Positions 42,208 to 51,103 are shown, counted from the first letter of the stretch. The stretch is 64,000 nt of DNA from Cohnella kolymensis (GCF_000829465.1 NZ_JXAL01000034.1:1-64000); one strand, 5' to 3'. Translations and numbers: made by a program. The notes: generated by a model from the sequence alone, not told the origin.

Positions 42208-42954
42208 ATGCCGTTTGAAGGAAAAGTTGTCGTCATTACCGGATCCGGGGGAGGTATCGGCCGCGGGCTGGCCCTTGCGTACGCCGACCGGGGGGCAACG
42301 GTCGTCATCGTCGACAAGGATATGGACAAAGCAAGAGAAACAGAAAGTCTTGTCATCAATGCAGGTGGCATGTGTTCCATACATAACGTTGATTTGAGTG
42401 TGCCTGAGCAGGTCGTCCGATTGTTCCGGGAAGCGGCGGACAGGTGGGGACGAGTTGATATATTGATCAACAACGCAGGCCTAGGTGTGTTCAAAAGCCC
42501 ATTCGATTTGGCTCTGGAAGAGTGGGATTACGTGATTAACACGAACTTGCGGGGAACATTCCTTTGCTCCCGTGAGGCTGCCGCCTTAATGAAAAGGCAG
42601 GGCGGAGGTTCAATCGTGAATATATCTTCGACCAGGTCTGTGATGTCGGAACCGAACTCGGAAGCCTACGCCGCGTCCAAAGGCGGCATCGCCTCCCTGA
42701 CTCATGCGCTGGCGTTATCCCTCGGGCCCGATCGCATCCGCGTTAATGCTATAAGTCCCGGATGGATCGAAACCGGAGATTACGAGAGATTACGGGAAGA
42801 GGACCATACCCAGCATCCTGCGCAAAGAGTCGGAACACCGGGGGACATAGCCAAGGGCTGTTTCTATTTAACCGAACCTGACAACGATTTCGTCACCGGC
42901 ATTAACCTGGTGATCGACGGCGGCATGACAAGGAAAATGATCTATGAGGAGTAA
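42208..42954 (+). CDS. Short-chain dehydrogenase/reductase
   Basis: 248 residues, classical SDR: cofactor loop 'VVITGSGGGIGRGLALAYAD', 'VDILINNAGLGVF', catalytic Ser in 'IVNISSTRSV', 'YAASKGG' (YxxxK), and 'VNAISPGWIET'. Asp after the second strand ('VVIVDKD') favours NAD(H). Substrate unknown. Monocistronic with a strong terminator. Confidence 0.92.
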   Translation: MPFEGKVVVITGSGGGIGRGLALAYADRGATVVIVDKDMDKARETESLVINAGGMCSIHNVDLSVPEQVVRLFREAADRWGRVDILINNAGLGVFKSPFDLALEEWDYVINTNLRGTFLCSREAAALMKRQGGGSIVNISSTRSVMSEPNSEAYAASKGGIASLTHALALSLGPDRIRVNAISPGWIETGDYERLREEDHTQHPAQRVGTPGDIAKGCFYLTEPDNDFVTGINLVIDGGMTRKMIYEE

Positions 42955-42990
42955 AAAAAAGTACTTGATCGGACGATCAAGTACTTTTTT
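42955..42990. terminator. Bidirectional terminator
   Basis: Perfect 16-bp stem AAAAAAGTACTTGATC (42955-42970) and complement (42975-42990), loop GGAC. Shared by the SDR gene and the convergent small gene. Confidence 0.93.
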
Positions 42991-42997
42991 GATCGAA

Positions 42998-43264
42998 TCA
43001 ATAAGGATCCCCGGAATTCTCCTCCAGCCTGGTATCCGGATTTCCGCTGAGATCGAGAGGTTTGGAATCATCGACTCTGAAGCCCAAGCGTTCATGCGGC
43101 TCCGTATCCTCGTACAACGTTTGCGGATCACCGTCGCGGGCGTCTCTCAATCTATCATCAGGCTTTCTAAATAACTCTCTGCGATTTGCAAGCAATGTAT
43201 CCGGTTCTCGAATTGCCTCGTCAGGCACATTCGGCGTGTTCGGCAGGTCATTCGGCTTCATCAT
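42998..43264 (-). CDS. Small hydrophilic protein of unknown function
   Basis: 88 residues from ATG 43264 after AAAGGAGTG. Extremely polar, Pro/Asp/Arg/Leu rich ('NDLPNTPNVPDEAIREPDTL', 'LEENSGDPY' end), no predicted membrane or signal segment, probably disordered. No family recognised. Confidence 0.7.
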   Translation of the reverse strand: MMKPNDLPNTPNVPDEAIREPDTLLANRRELFRKPDDRLRDARDGDPQTLYEDTEPHERLGFRVDDSKPLDLSGNPDTRLEENSGDPY

Positions 43265-43347
43265 GTACACTCCTTTCATAGGTATATTTCCCCTTTTGCA
43301 AATCGGCCATTCAAATACTGCATTTCAGCTGTTTCGGGTTGCGTGGA

Positions 43348-43376
43348 TTGTGGTAAAATATGGTAACGACTATAAT
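43348..43376 (+). promoter_or_regulatory. Promoter of the GH84 gene
   Basis: TTGTGG (43348-43353), 17-bp spacer, perfect TATAAT (43371-43376), 16 bp before the start codon; AAGGAG follows directly, giving a very short 5' leader. Confidence 0.7.
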
Positions 43377-43392
43377 TTAAGGAGCGTGTAAG

Positions 43393-46050
43393 ATGAACGT
43401 ATCTGGCCTCCGGCTGAGCCGTCATTCGCTTCCCGGGTTGATGCTAATGCTGTCGTTATTCTTCACTCTACTAACCATTGTACATAACAAAACGTATGCA
43501 GAAGACATGAATAGAAGCAAGGGCGGCGAACCCCTCATTAGTCCGACTCCTAAAAGCGTCCAAGTGCTCGGGAACGGATTTCAACTGCCCCGCTCCATCG
43601 GTCTTGTAAAAGGAGAAGAGACGGAAGGAGCTGTTGTGTCCGAATTGCAGGAAATCTTGAAATCTTTCGGCATCGAAGCCGTGAAGGTATCAAATTACGA
43701 TGACAAAAAGCCTTCCGCACCGGTGACAATATGGCTCGGCAGCCTGAAAGACGCCAAACAATTTGAGCAATCGTATAAAGTCGAATTCAAGGATCTGCCG
43801 GCCGGGTTGCCTGCTGAAGGTTACGTTGTGAGCTCCTTCAGAGGAGATCACGGCAAACACATCCTGCTGTCCGGCGCGGATGCCGACGGTATCTATTACG
43901 CTGTTCAAACGTTCCGCCAAATCGTTACATCAGCATCGGGCCGTGTGTGGATGCCCGAAATTTCGATCAACGATTCTCCCGCAATGCCGGTCCGCGGCAT
44001 TATTGAAGGTTTTTACGGCAAGCCCTGGACGTACGAAAATCGGCTCGGCATGCTTGACTTTATGGGCAAGCATAAAATGAATACCTATGTATACGCCCCC
44101 AAAGATGATCCTTATCACCGTGATAAATGGAGGACACCTTACCCGCAGGAAGAGTTGGCCAAGCTGGGAAAGCTGGTGAATGCGGCCAAGGCAAAGCATG
44201 TGGATTTTGTCTTTACCGTGTCTCCGGGAATGGATGTGTGCTACTCCAGCGATCAAGACTTTCAGGCTCTGGTGGACAAAGCCCAAGCGATGTGGGATCT
44301 CGGTGTAAGGGATTATGCGCTGCTTCTGGACGACATTACTCTCCAGATGAACTGCGAGCAGGACGAACGGAACTTCGGCGTCTCCGCAAGTCCTGCCGCT
44401 TCCGCTCAAGCTCATTTATTAAACCGGTTTTTACACGAATTTATCGAAAAGCATCCTGGCGCAGCGCCATTAATAACCGTGCCTACGGAGTACTACCAGT
44501 CGGATTCGAGCCCATACCGGGAAACGTTCGCCGCTTCGGTGAATCCCGATATTTTGGTATATTGGACCGGATTTAATATTACCCCCGCCCAAATAACGTC
44601 GGAGGAAGCCGACCGGATTGCCTCCATATTTAAGCATGAACTTCTCATCTGGGACAATTACCCGGTCACGGATTATATCCCTCAGCGGGTGCTGCTCGGT
44701 CCGCTTGAAGGAAGAGACGCCGATTTGGCGGAACACCATGTCCATGGTTTGACGGCCAACCCTATGGAGCACGCGGAGGCTTCCAAAATCGCCTTATACA
44801 CGACCGCCGATTACACATGGAACCCAGGAGCCTATGATCCTATGAAATCATGGAGCAACAGTTTGAGGGAATTCGGCGGAACGGCGGAAGACGCACTTCG
44901 CACCTTTGCGGACAATAATCAGTCGTCGATTCTTCGCGCAGAAGAATCTCCTGTGCTTAATGCACGGATACAGCAGTATTGGATTGCCTTTGAGGCGGGA
45001 GACGCGACTGCTCAAATGCAGGCTCTGCAAGCTGAATTCAAGAAGCTGGAGCAGCTGCCCAAGTCTTTGCAACTGATCGGCAATAAGAACTTTCTGAACG
45101 AAATGCAGCCGTGGATTCTGAAGCTGCACCACTATGGAATAGCAGGTCAGATCGCCTTGGATATGCTTGCCGCAATGAAAGCGGGAGATAAAGAGCTTGC
45201 GCTGCACTATCGGACGGCATTAACCGAGGAGATGAAAAGGGATACGGTTGATGTTCTCGTTCCGGCAAACCGAAGCTCCAGCAGGATACTTAATGGCATT
45301 AATCGTGAACGCGGAGAATCCGAACTGATCCAATACACCCCTGAATATGGCAACCGTACCGGCACGAACGAATGGGGTTATGAAATTACGGTTGTTGACG
45401 GGAAGGTCGTGAAAGAAGGCGGCAATAACAATATCATTCCGGATAACGGATATGTGCTCAGCCTTCATTACGAGAAATGGCTGCAGGAAAATGCGATTAT
45501 CGGAGCTAAAGTTTCCATCGATAACGGGGTCGTTACGATATCCGTCGACAAGGGGACGTACCCGGTGCCGAACAAAAAAGTTGCCGCTCAAGGAGTCATA
45601 GATTCTTTCCTCGGCAAAGCGACGCAAATGTATGATTTTTGGGGGTCCGGCGGTAATGCGGTACAGCCTTTGACTTCGATGGGTACATGGGATGTCTATG
45701 TGCCGCAAAATATGGTTGACGGCGACAGCCAGACCTATTACTGGAGCAACGCAGCTCCGCGAATAGGAGACTATGTGGGCATTAACCTTGGAAAGCTCAC
45801 AACGATCAGCAAAATCCATTTCATGATGGGCGACGGACAATCGAGCGACTATATTCACCGCGGTGCTTTGGAAATTTCCACGGACGGCTTAAGCTGGCAA
45901 GCCATCGGAACATACATCGATCAGCCGGAAATCAGTGTTGAGCTGCCTGCGGGAACACAAGCCAAATTTATAAGATTCAAGGCAATCGATTCCCAGATCG
46001 AGTGGGTTCAGGTAAGAGAATGGGTGATCGTGCAGGGCAATCCACAGTAA
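43393..46050 (+). CDS. Secreted GH84 beta-N-acetylglucosaminidase
   Basis: 885 residues. Signal peptide 1 to about 36 ('LPGLMLMLSLFFTLLTIVHN'). Order: GH20b-like N-domain (about 45-190), GH84 catalytic barrel (about 195-490; 'RGIIEGFYGKPWTYENRLGM', 'YVYAPKDDPYHRDKW', catalytic Asp pair in 'ALLLDDITLQMN' near residue 312, 'VYWTGFNITPAQITSEEADR'), a helical region, and a C-terminal discoidin/F5-8C carbohydrate-binding module (about 735-880; 'DGDSQTYYWSNAAPRIGDYV'). Same family as clostridial NagJ/hyaluronidase-like enzymes; cleaves terminal GlcNAc from glycans. Own promoter. Confidence 0.94.
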   Translation: MNVSGLRLSRHSLPGLMLMLSLFFTLLTIVHNKTYAEDMNRSKGGEPLISPTPKSVQVLGNGFQLPRSIGLVKGEETEGAVVSELQEILKSFGIEAVKVSNYDDKKPSAPVTIWLGSLKDAKQFEQSYKVEFKDLPAGLPAEGYVVSSFRGDHGKHILLSGADADGIYYAVQTFRQIVTSASGRVWMPEISINDSPAMPVRGIIEGFYGKPWTYENRLGMLDFMGKHKMNTYVYAPKDDPYHRDKWRTPYPQEELAKLGKLVNAAKAKHVDFVFTVSPGMDVCYSSDQDFQALVDKAQAMWDLGVRDYALLLDDITLQMNCEQDERNFGVSASPAASAQAHLLNRFLHEFIEKHPGAAPLITVPTEYYQSDSSPYRETFAASVNPDILVYWTGFNITPAQITSEEADRIASIFKHELLIWDNYPVTDYIPQRVLLGPLEGRDADLAEHHVHGLTANPMEHAEASKIALYTTADYTWNPGAYDPMKSWSNSLREFGGTAEDALRTFADNNQSSILRAEESPVLNARIQQYWIAFEAGDATAQMQALQAEFKKLEQLPKSLQLIGNKNFLNEMQPWILKLHHYGIAGQIALDMLAAMKAGDKELALHYRTALTEEMKRDTVDVLVPANRSSSRILNGINRERGESELIQYTPEYGNRTGTNEWGYEITVVDGKVVKEGGNNNIIPDNGYVLSLHYEKWLQENAIIGAKVSIDNGVVTISVDKGTYPVPNKKVAAQGVIDSFLGKATQMYDFWGSGGNAVQPLTSMGTWDVYVPQNMVDGDSQTYYWSNAAPRIGDYVGINLGKLTTISKIHFMMGDGQSSDYIHRGALEISTDGLSWQAIGTYIDQPEISVELPAGTQAKFIRFKAIDSQIEWVQVREWVIVQGNPQ

Positions 46051-46125
46051 TCAATTTCCAAGATTAGGGCAATTTAAAGGGGAGGTTCTTGCCAACAGTC
46101 GATTACAACAAGCGAGGAAAAGGAA

Positions 46126-46722
46126 TTGGAGTACTTAACGCATTTGCTGGAACAATACGGATATGCGGTGCTTTTCACTGCCTTATGGCTCGAGATGCTT
46201 GCACTTCCTCTTCCAGGCGAATTTTTGATGAGTTACGCAGGCCTTATTGTCTATCAAGGGCATCTTACTTGGTTAACATCTATTGTTGTCGCCGGCTTGG
46301 GTGTCTGCTTGGGTATGACATCATCCTATTGGATCGGGTACCGGTTGGGCCGGCCTTTCTTCGAAAAGCATGGAAGACGCATACATCTGGGACCCGACAA
46401 ACTGGATCGGGTATCGGGCTGGTTTCAAAGGTACGGAAACAAGCTTTTGATCATCGCTTATTTCATTCCGGGCGTACGGCATATAACCGGATACTTCTCA
46501 GGCATTACTCGGCTTCCTTTTCGGAAATATGCAGCTTTCGCTTACCCTGGTGCTATCATATGGGTTACGGTGTTCATCACGTTAGGTAAATTACTCGGAC
46601 CGAAGTGGGAGCTATACCATCACACGATAAATAGATATATGCTTACATTCGGGATTATAACGGCAGTTGGATTTATGCTGATTTATTTGTATAGGACCTA
46701 CAAGGAGCGAATAAAAAAATAA
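46126..46722 (+). CDS. DedA-family membrane protein
   Basis: 198 residues from TTG 46126. DedA/SNARE-associated fold: 'EMLALPLPGEFLMSYAGLIV', 'GMTSSYWIGYRLGRPFFEKH' and the family signature 'IAYFIPGVRHITGYFSGITR' with 'GAIIWVTVFITLGKLLG'. DedA proteins support lipid-carrier (undecaprenyl phosphate) recycling and envelope homeostasis. The ribosome site is GAGG at about 46114-46117. A better GGGGAGG at 46079-46085 precedes a TTG in another frame; no gene was assigned to that. Confidence 0.88.
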   Translation: MEYLTHLLEQYGYAVLFTALWLEMLALPLPGEFLMSYAGLIVYQGHLTWLTSIVVAGLGVCLGMTSSYWIGYRLGRPFFEKHGRRIHLGPDKLDRVSGWFQRYGNKLLIIAYFIPGVRHITGYFSGITRLPFRKYAAFAYPGAIIWVTVFITLGKLLGPKWELYHHTINRYMLTFGIITAVGFMLIYLYRTYKERIKK

Positions 46723-46830
46723 GCTGTCCGCACTGATAGATGAGGGTTTCAAAAGATATCGAACGATGGGTAAAGTGAAGTTCGTCGTTATTGTTGCTTT
46801 TGCCGTTTTTTGTGACCTTTTTTGACTTTG

Positions 46831-47406
46831 ATGATCGGATTAATTCAAGATTTGCTTGCACATGAATTTGCATTATTTGACGAGGTAGTCAGGTACATTA
46901 TTCATCAAGCTTTCAGAAATCGCTGGAGCTGGGCGATGAGTACGTTCGGCTTAATTGGCTCGGCTTATTTTCTGATACCTTTGATTATTACTGCAGTTGT
47001 GTGGATATGGATTAACGAAAAAAACCGGCGGCTTGAGCTGACGTTTCTGGCCGTTGTCATCATTGGCGGGGAAGTACTGGATGAAGGACTTCGTTTGTTG
47101 TTTCACCGCCCCGGCCCCATCGGTTCAAGCCTGCCGTTCACTTTTCCGAGTGAGCAATCGTTTATTTCCCTTTCCATCTACGGGTTCGCCGCCTATTTGC
47201 TGTTTCGGCACTCCGGCAGCGCAATCGCACGCATATCCGCTATTTTAATCGTCATTGTTATGTGTTTAGCGGTTGGAGTAAGCCGAATCTACTTTGATAT
47301 TCAATATCCCAGCGATGTTGCGGCAGGGTATGCGTTCGGCGGAACATGGCTCAGTTTAAATGTGATTGTATTGGAAATTCTTCGTATGATCCGCAATGAC
47401 AAATAA
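46831..47406 (+). CDS. PAP2-superfamily membrane protein lacking catalytic histidines
   Basis: 191 residues from ATG 46831 (TTG 46822 and 46828 are in frame; no clear ribosome site). The fold and surroundings of all PAP2 motifs are present: 'GLRLLFHRPGPIGSS', 'FTFPSEQSFISLSIYGFAAY' and 'VGVSRIYFDIQYPSDVAAGY'. In the active family these read PSGH and SR-x5-H-x3-D. Here the PSGH His is missing (PSEQS) and the third-motif His is Gln (IQYPSD). It should be catalytically dead, yet the frame is intact. It follows DedA on the same strand, about 110 bp downstream. The homologue at 24880 keeps both His. Confidence 0.87.
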   Translation: MIGLIQDLLAHEFALFDEVVRYIIHQAFRNRWSWAMSTFGLIGSAYFLIPLIITAVVWIWINEKNRRLELTFLAVVIIGGEVLDEGLRLLFHRPGPIGSSLPFTFPSEQSFISLSIYGFAAYLLFRHSGSAIARISAILIVIVMCLAVGVSRIYFDIQYPSDVAAGYAFGGTWLSLNVIVLEILRMIRNDK

Positions 47407-47457
47407 TTGGCCCGCGGCTGTTACATTCACTTGAAAATGGGCATTTGTGATGTGTCT

Positions 47458-47486
47458 TTGACAGGGCAATTGCCATATAGTGATAT
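47458..47486 (+). promoter_or_regulatory. SigA-like promoter with palindromic spacer
   Basis: Perfect TTGACA (47458-47463), 17-bp spacer, TGATAT (47481-47486). The spacer contains the perfect palindrome GGCAATTGCC (47465-47474), a possible operator. Confidence 0.65.
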
Positions 47487-47526
47487 TGCCTAACAGACTA
47501 ATCCAAATTCAAAAGGAGTGTATGTT

Positions 47527-47730
47527 TTGCCGGACACCACAAATCCACGTGACGTCTATGGAGCTCTCAGCCCCATTCATGCAGCAGGCCATCAGTTTGT
47601 TCTTTCGGAATATTTTCATCGGCTTAAAATGGCCTTCGCTGCTGATCCCTTACTTTATTACCAATATGCGGCACAAGAACATCACCACAAAACTCTTGCC
47701 TATCGTTATCTGCAGCTGGAACCCGTTTAA
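47527..47730 (+). CDS. Small protein of unknown function
   Basis: 67 residues from TTG 47527, 9 nt after AAAAGGAG. Aromatic- and His-rich ('PIHAAGHQFVLSEYFHRLKM', 'LLYYQYAAQEHHHKTLAYRY'), soluble. It has its own promoter and a terminator that includes the stop codon, which supports a real gene. Family not recognised; possibly spore-related by composition, but that is a guess. Confidence 0.65.
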   Translation: MPDTTNPRDVYGALSPIHAAGHQFVLSEYFHRLKMAFAADPLLYYQYAAQEHHHKTLAYRYLQLEPV

Positions 47731-47745
47731 TACGGGTTTTTTTTT
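47720..47745 (+). terminator. Terminator
   Basis: Stem AACCCGT (47720-47726) / ACGGGTT (47732-47738), TTAAT loop, long T-run. Confidence 0.88.
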
Positions 47746-47852
47746 CTTTTAGCTTTATGAACATTTACGAGGAAAGAAGATGGTTCAAATAACAGGGTCC
47801 GCGTTAAAAAAGGGTGTACGTCGATTCGGCAGAAGAGGAGGATGACATTACG

Positions 47853-48467
47853 ATGGCACAAGTTAATTTGGCGGTAGTATATTACAGTTCAACAGGCACG
47901 AACTATCAGTTAGCCCAGTGGGCGGCTGAAGGCGGACGGCAAGCGGGTGCCGAAGTGAAAATCTATAAAGTCCAAGAGTCAGCGCCGCAGTCCGTGATCG
48001 ATTCCAATCCGGCGTGGAAAGCTCATGCGCAGACCGCGAACAACGTTCCCGTAATTACCCCCGATGATGTGGTGCAGGCAGACGCCATCATTTTCAGCAT
48101 GCCGACACGTTACGGAAACATGGCCGCGCAGATGAAGCAATTCCTGGATTCAACCGGCGGGATTTGGGCGCAAGGAAAAACGGTCAATAAAGTCGTAAGC
48201 GCAATGACGTCAGCTCAAAACGCTCACGGCGGACAAGAAGCCACCATTCTTTCGCTGTATACGATGATGTACCATTGGGGCGCCATCGTTGTCGCGCCGG
48301 GATATACCGATCAATCAGTTTTTACCGCGGGCGGTAATCCATATGGGACAAGCGTTTCCGTAGATCAGGACGGCAAAATGAAAGAGGACGTGAAAGCAGC
48401 TGCCATTCACCAAGCCAAGCGCGTTGTCACCGTTGCCGAGGCTTTGAAAAAAGGCTTGCAAGGATAA
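47853..48467 (+). CDS. wrbA: NAD(P)H:quinone oxidoreductase, WrbA family
   Basis: 204 residues. Flavodoxin-like fold with FMN loop 'AVVYYSSTGTNYQLAQWAAE', 'ADAIIFSMPTRYGNMAAQMK' and 'NKVVSAMTSAQNAHGGQEAT', then 'PGYTDQSVFTAGGNPYGTSV', all typical of WrbA tetramers. Two-electron reduction of quinones protects against redox stress. ATG 47853 follows GAGGAGG by 11 nt. Upstream frame extension from 47814 is not convincing. Confidence 0.93.
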   Translation: MAQVNLAVVYYSSTGTNYQLAQWAAEGGRQAGAEVKIYKVQESAPQSVIDSNPAWKAHAQTANNVPVITPDDVVQADAIIFSMPTRYGNMAAQMKQFLDSTGGIWAQGKTVNKVVSAMTSAQNAHGGQEATILSLYTMMYHWGAIVVAPGYTDQSVFTAGGNPYGTSVSVDQDGKMKEDVKAAAIHQAKRVVTVAEALKKGLQG

Positions 48468-48531
48468 GACCGCGCATAAAGAACAGCCTTCAAGAAGACA
48501 ATAATTGGAAAACTCTTGAAGGGGTATCGGA

Positions 48532-49182
48532 ATGCATCTGTATGCGAAAGTGATCATTTCCTTTTTCTTTCTTCTTCTGTTAACAAGAATTATGGGGAAG
48601 AAGCAGATGAGTCAGCTGACGCATTTCAATTATATAACCGGTATTACGCTAGGTAGTTTAAGCGCATCTGTCATAACCGAGAAGCACATTCCCCTATACC
48701 AGGGATTACTCGCAGTGGGTATTTGGTCCGGGTTGACGCTGCTGCTCGGATTTATATCCACCAAATCACGATCGGTAAAGAGGATGATTGACGGGGCACC
48801 GATGATTTTGATCCGGCATGGCCGTGTGGACCAAAAAGCATTGGCTTCGACCAAAATTACGATCGACGATATGATCCTCCTGCTTCGGCAGAAAGATGTT
48901 TTTTCGGTCTCTGAAGTGGACTTAGCGATACTCGAATCAAACGGAAGTATCAGTATATATAAAAAGCAAGAGCAAACGCCCGCAGCTAAATATATCCCCA
49001 CTCAGATCGTCGCGGACGGACAAGCGTTGAAGAAGAACCTGAATGAACTGGGTTTATCCGAGAGCTGGCTGCTGCACGAGCTTGCTAAAACCGGCGGCCG
49101 GAACACCAGGATAAAAGATATCTTCTATGCCGAAGTTCTCGGTGACGGTTCTCTGCATGTTGAACGGTACACCGGGCGTTAG
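48532..49182 (+). CDS. DUF421/YetF-family membrane protein
   Basis: 216 residues. Three N-terminal membrane helices ('VIISFFFLLLLTRIMGKKQM', 'YITGITLGSLSASVITEKHI', 'LLAVGIWSGLTLLLGFIS'), then the cytosolic DUF421 domain with 'IDGAPMILIRHGRVDQKAL', 'DDMILLLRQKDVFSVSEVDL' and 'AILESNGSISIYKK'. YetF/YkjA-type proteins are widespread in spore formers; function is not established. AAGGGG-type site before ATG 48532. Confidence 0.9.
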   Translation: MHLYAKVIISFFFLLLLTRIMGKKQMSQLTHFNYITGITLGSLSASVITEKHIPLYQGLLAVGIWSGLTLLLGFISTKSRSVKRMIDGAPMILIRHGRVDQKALASTKITIDDMILLLRQKDVFSVSEVDLAILESNGSISIYKKQEQTPAAKYIPTQIVADGQALKKNLNELGLSESWLLHELAKTGGRNTRIKDIFYAEVLGDGSLHVERYTGR

Positions 49183-49195
49183 CGCCTGAACAACA

Positions 49196-49237
49196 AAAAA
49201 ACCAGCAGATCCGGAAGTAACCGGGCGGCTGGTTTTT
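49196..49237. terminator. Bidirectional terminator
   Basis: AAAACCAGC (about 49198-49206) pairs with GCTGGTTTT (49228-49236), with weaker inner pairing; A-run before and T-run after. Confidence 0.82.
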
Positions 49238-49251
49238 CATGTGCGTTAAGG

Positions 49252-49746
49252 TTATGCGTAGTGTTTCACAACACGGCGGGCGGTCACATAATTTTTCTTC
49301 CAATAGCTGGAGCTTAGTTTCGAGAATTTCACCGATTTCCCTGCGGCATGAAGGATCTTTCCGTATCCGGCATACACGGCGACATGTCCGATTCCGGAGC
49401 GGCCGGGACTTTTGAAGAATACGAGGTCGCCTTTGCTCAAGTTGGCTTTTGATACTCTGATTCCTTTTGCAGCTTGTGCCCGTGAAGTACGGGGCAGGTA
49501 AATGCCGTTCTTTTTGAAAATGAATTGGGTGAAGGATGAGCAGTCAAAGGCGTATGTAACACCCGATGGAGCTCCGAAACGATATTTAACTCCCAAATAC
49601 TTGGCACCCGTTTTGATAATTTTATTCGTTTTAGGTGTCGCAGCTTCCGCTGTGCCGGCTTGTCCGAAACCGAGACCGGTAAATCCGATTGCTGCGCAAA
49701 TACCTACGCTGATTACTTTGCGAAAGAGTTTTGTTGTCTGAAACAC
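49252..49746 (-). CDS. Secreted NlpC/P60 peptidoglycan endopeptidase
   Basis: 164 residues. Signal peptide 1 to about 35 ending 'AGTAEAA'. Single NlpC/P60 domain: 'YLGVKYRFGAPSGVTYAFDC' ending at the nucleophile Cys, 'SSFTQFIFKKNGIYLPRTSR', His in 'GIGHVAVYAGYGKILHAAGK'. Same layout as the 24179-24685 enzyme (shared 'GDLVF' and 'YVTARRVV' end), so they are paralogues 25 kb apart. Basic mature protein suits wall binding. Confidence 0.93.
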   Translation of the reverse strand: MFQTTKLFRKVISVGICAAIGFTGLGFGQAGTAEAATPKTNKIIKTGAKYLGVKYRFGAPSGVTYAFDCSSFTQFIFKKNGIYLPRTSRAQAAKGIRVSKANLSKGDLVFFKSPGRSGIGHVAVYAGYGKILHAAGKSVKFSKLSSSYWKKNYVTARRVVKHYA

Positions 49747-49930
49747 TATGTGATATCCCTCCAGTTATTTGATTAGCAAGTTAAGAAACAATATACCAGA
49801 AACAAAACGCCCTAATTTTTCCCAACAAGAGCGATTTCCGCATAACAGCAAGGATTTATGCCTATCCTTAGAAAACAATGAGAAGTCTTTAATGCAGAGA
49901 TGAGCGGATACTCTGGGAAAGAATCGTGAC

Positions 49931-49959
49931 TTAGTCAGACACAAATTTAGTGCTATAAT
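49931..49959 (+). promoter_or_regulatory. Candidate selD promoter, extended -10
   Basis: TTAGTC (49931-49936), 17-bp spacer, TATAAT (49954-49959) preceded by TGC (extended -10). A transcript from here would have a leader of about 90 nt before selD. Confidence 0.6.
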
Positions 49960-49976
49960 AGTGATTACAGAAACGG

Positions 49977-50011
49977 AAAGAGTCCAGGACCTCCCGGTTT
50001 TGGGCTCTTTT
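49977..50011 (+). terminator. Leader hairpin upstream of selD (possible attenuator)
   Basis: AAAGAGTCC (49977-49985) pairs with GGGCTCTTT (50002-50010, one wobble), with GACC/GGTT inner pairing, ending in a T4 run. Lying between promoter and start codon, it looks like a leader terminator. Confidence 0.5.
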
Positions 50012-50053
50012 CGCTTGATAGGTAAAGATGAAGAGAAAGGTCGTGCCTTTAAT

Positions 50054-51103
50054 ATGGAACTGTCGGACAACGTAAAATTGACATCTTTGTCGAGCAAGGG
50101 CGGCTGCGGCTGTAAGATCGGGCCGGCCGATCTCATGCAAGTCATAAGGAGCCTTCCCCCGGCGCCCGGAAATCCGGACTTGCTGGTGGGGTTGGATACG
50201 AGCGACGATGCAGGCGTGTATAGATTGAACGATGAAACGGCACTTGTGCAGACGGTTGATTTCTTTACGCCGATCGTGGATGATCCCTATGATTTCGGGC
50301 AAGTGGCGGCCGCGAACGCAATCAGCGATATTTATGCAATGGGCGGTAAACCTTTAACGGTATTAAACATTGTCGCGTTTCCTATTTCCACGTTGGACAA
50401 GCGTATTCTGGCGGATATATTGCGGGGCGCTGCGGACAAAGTTCAGGAGGCTGGAGCGACACTTGTCGGAGGGCACTCCATCGATGACAAAGAGCCGAAA
50501 TTCGGACTTGCCGTGACGGGGATCATCCACCCTGCCAAGATCCGCACTAACGCTGGGGCCCAACCCGGCGACCGGCTGATCCTGACCAAACCGATCGGCG
50601 TGGGGATTCTGACGACTTCTATCAAAAAAGATCAATTGACGGATGAAGAAACGAAACGGCTCACCAAAGTGATGGCAACACTGAATAAGACAGCCGCTGA
50701 AGTGATGGAGAAATATGACGTTCATGCGTGCACGGACGTAACGGGCTTCGGTCTAATCGGACATGCGCTGGAGATGGCAAAAGGCAGCAAAGTCGGCTTA
50801 ACCGTTACCGCTGAGGATGTTCCGTTGCTGCCAAGAGTGAGGGAGCTCGCGGATAAGGGCTTTGTGCCGGGCGGAACGAAGAACAATTTCGCACATGTAG
50901 AGAACGATGTTTCATTTCCGGATACGATGGATCAGACAGGCCGTTGGATTTTGTGCGATGCCGTTACATCCGGGGGTCTCCTGATTTCGGTAAAAGGAGA
51001 GCAAGCGGAACAACTTCTGCAAGAATTAAGGGATTCGGGTGTTGAAGCGAGCTTGATCGGTGAAGTCATTGCGGATCATCCGGGACATATTACGGTGAAA
51101 TAA
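50054..51103 (+). CDS. selD: Selenide, water dikinase (selenophosphate synthetase)
   Basis: 349 residues, normal SelD length. Makes selenophosphate from selenide and ATP. Active-site loop 'SSKGGCGCKIGPADL' uses Cys, not selenocysteine; 'TVDFFTPIVDDPYDFGQVAA' and 'ANAISDIYAMGGKPL' are hallmark, as is 'ACTDVTGFGLIGHALEMAKG'. ATG 50054 is taken as start for length and motif position although its ribosome site (AAAGGT) is weak; the frame is open back to 49961. First gene of selD-mnmH-desulfurase-MFS. Confidence 0.94.
   Translation: MELSDNVKLTSLSSKGGCGCKIGPADLMQVIRSLPPAPGNPDLLVGLDTSDDAGVYRLNDETALVQTVDFFTPIVDDPYDFGQVAAANAISDIYAMGGKPLTVLNIVAFPISTLDKRILADILRGAADKVQEAGATLVGGHSIDDKEPKFGLAVTGIIHPAKIRTNAGAQPGDRLILTKPIGVGILTTSIKKDQLTDEETKRLTKVMATLNKTAAEVMEKYDVHACTDVTGFGLIGHALEMAKGSKVGLTVTAEDVPLLPRVRELADKGFVPGGTKNNFAHVENDVSFPDTMDQTGRWILCDAVTSGGLLISVKGEQAEQLLQELRDSGVEASLIGEVIADHPGHITVK

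Noticed and set aside
46089-46589. 166-codon plus-strand frame with a good ribosome site overlapping dedA
   Set aside because: Its translation has no membrane helices or family look, whereas the overlapping frame is a clear DedA protein. The site at 46079-46085 may instead serve the dedA mRNA.
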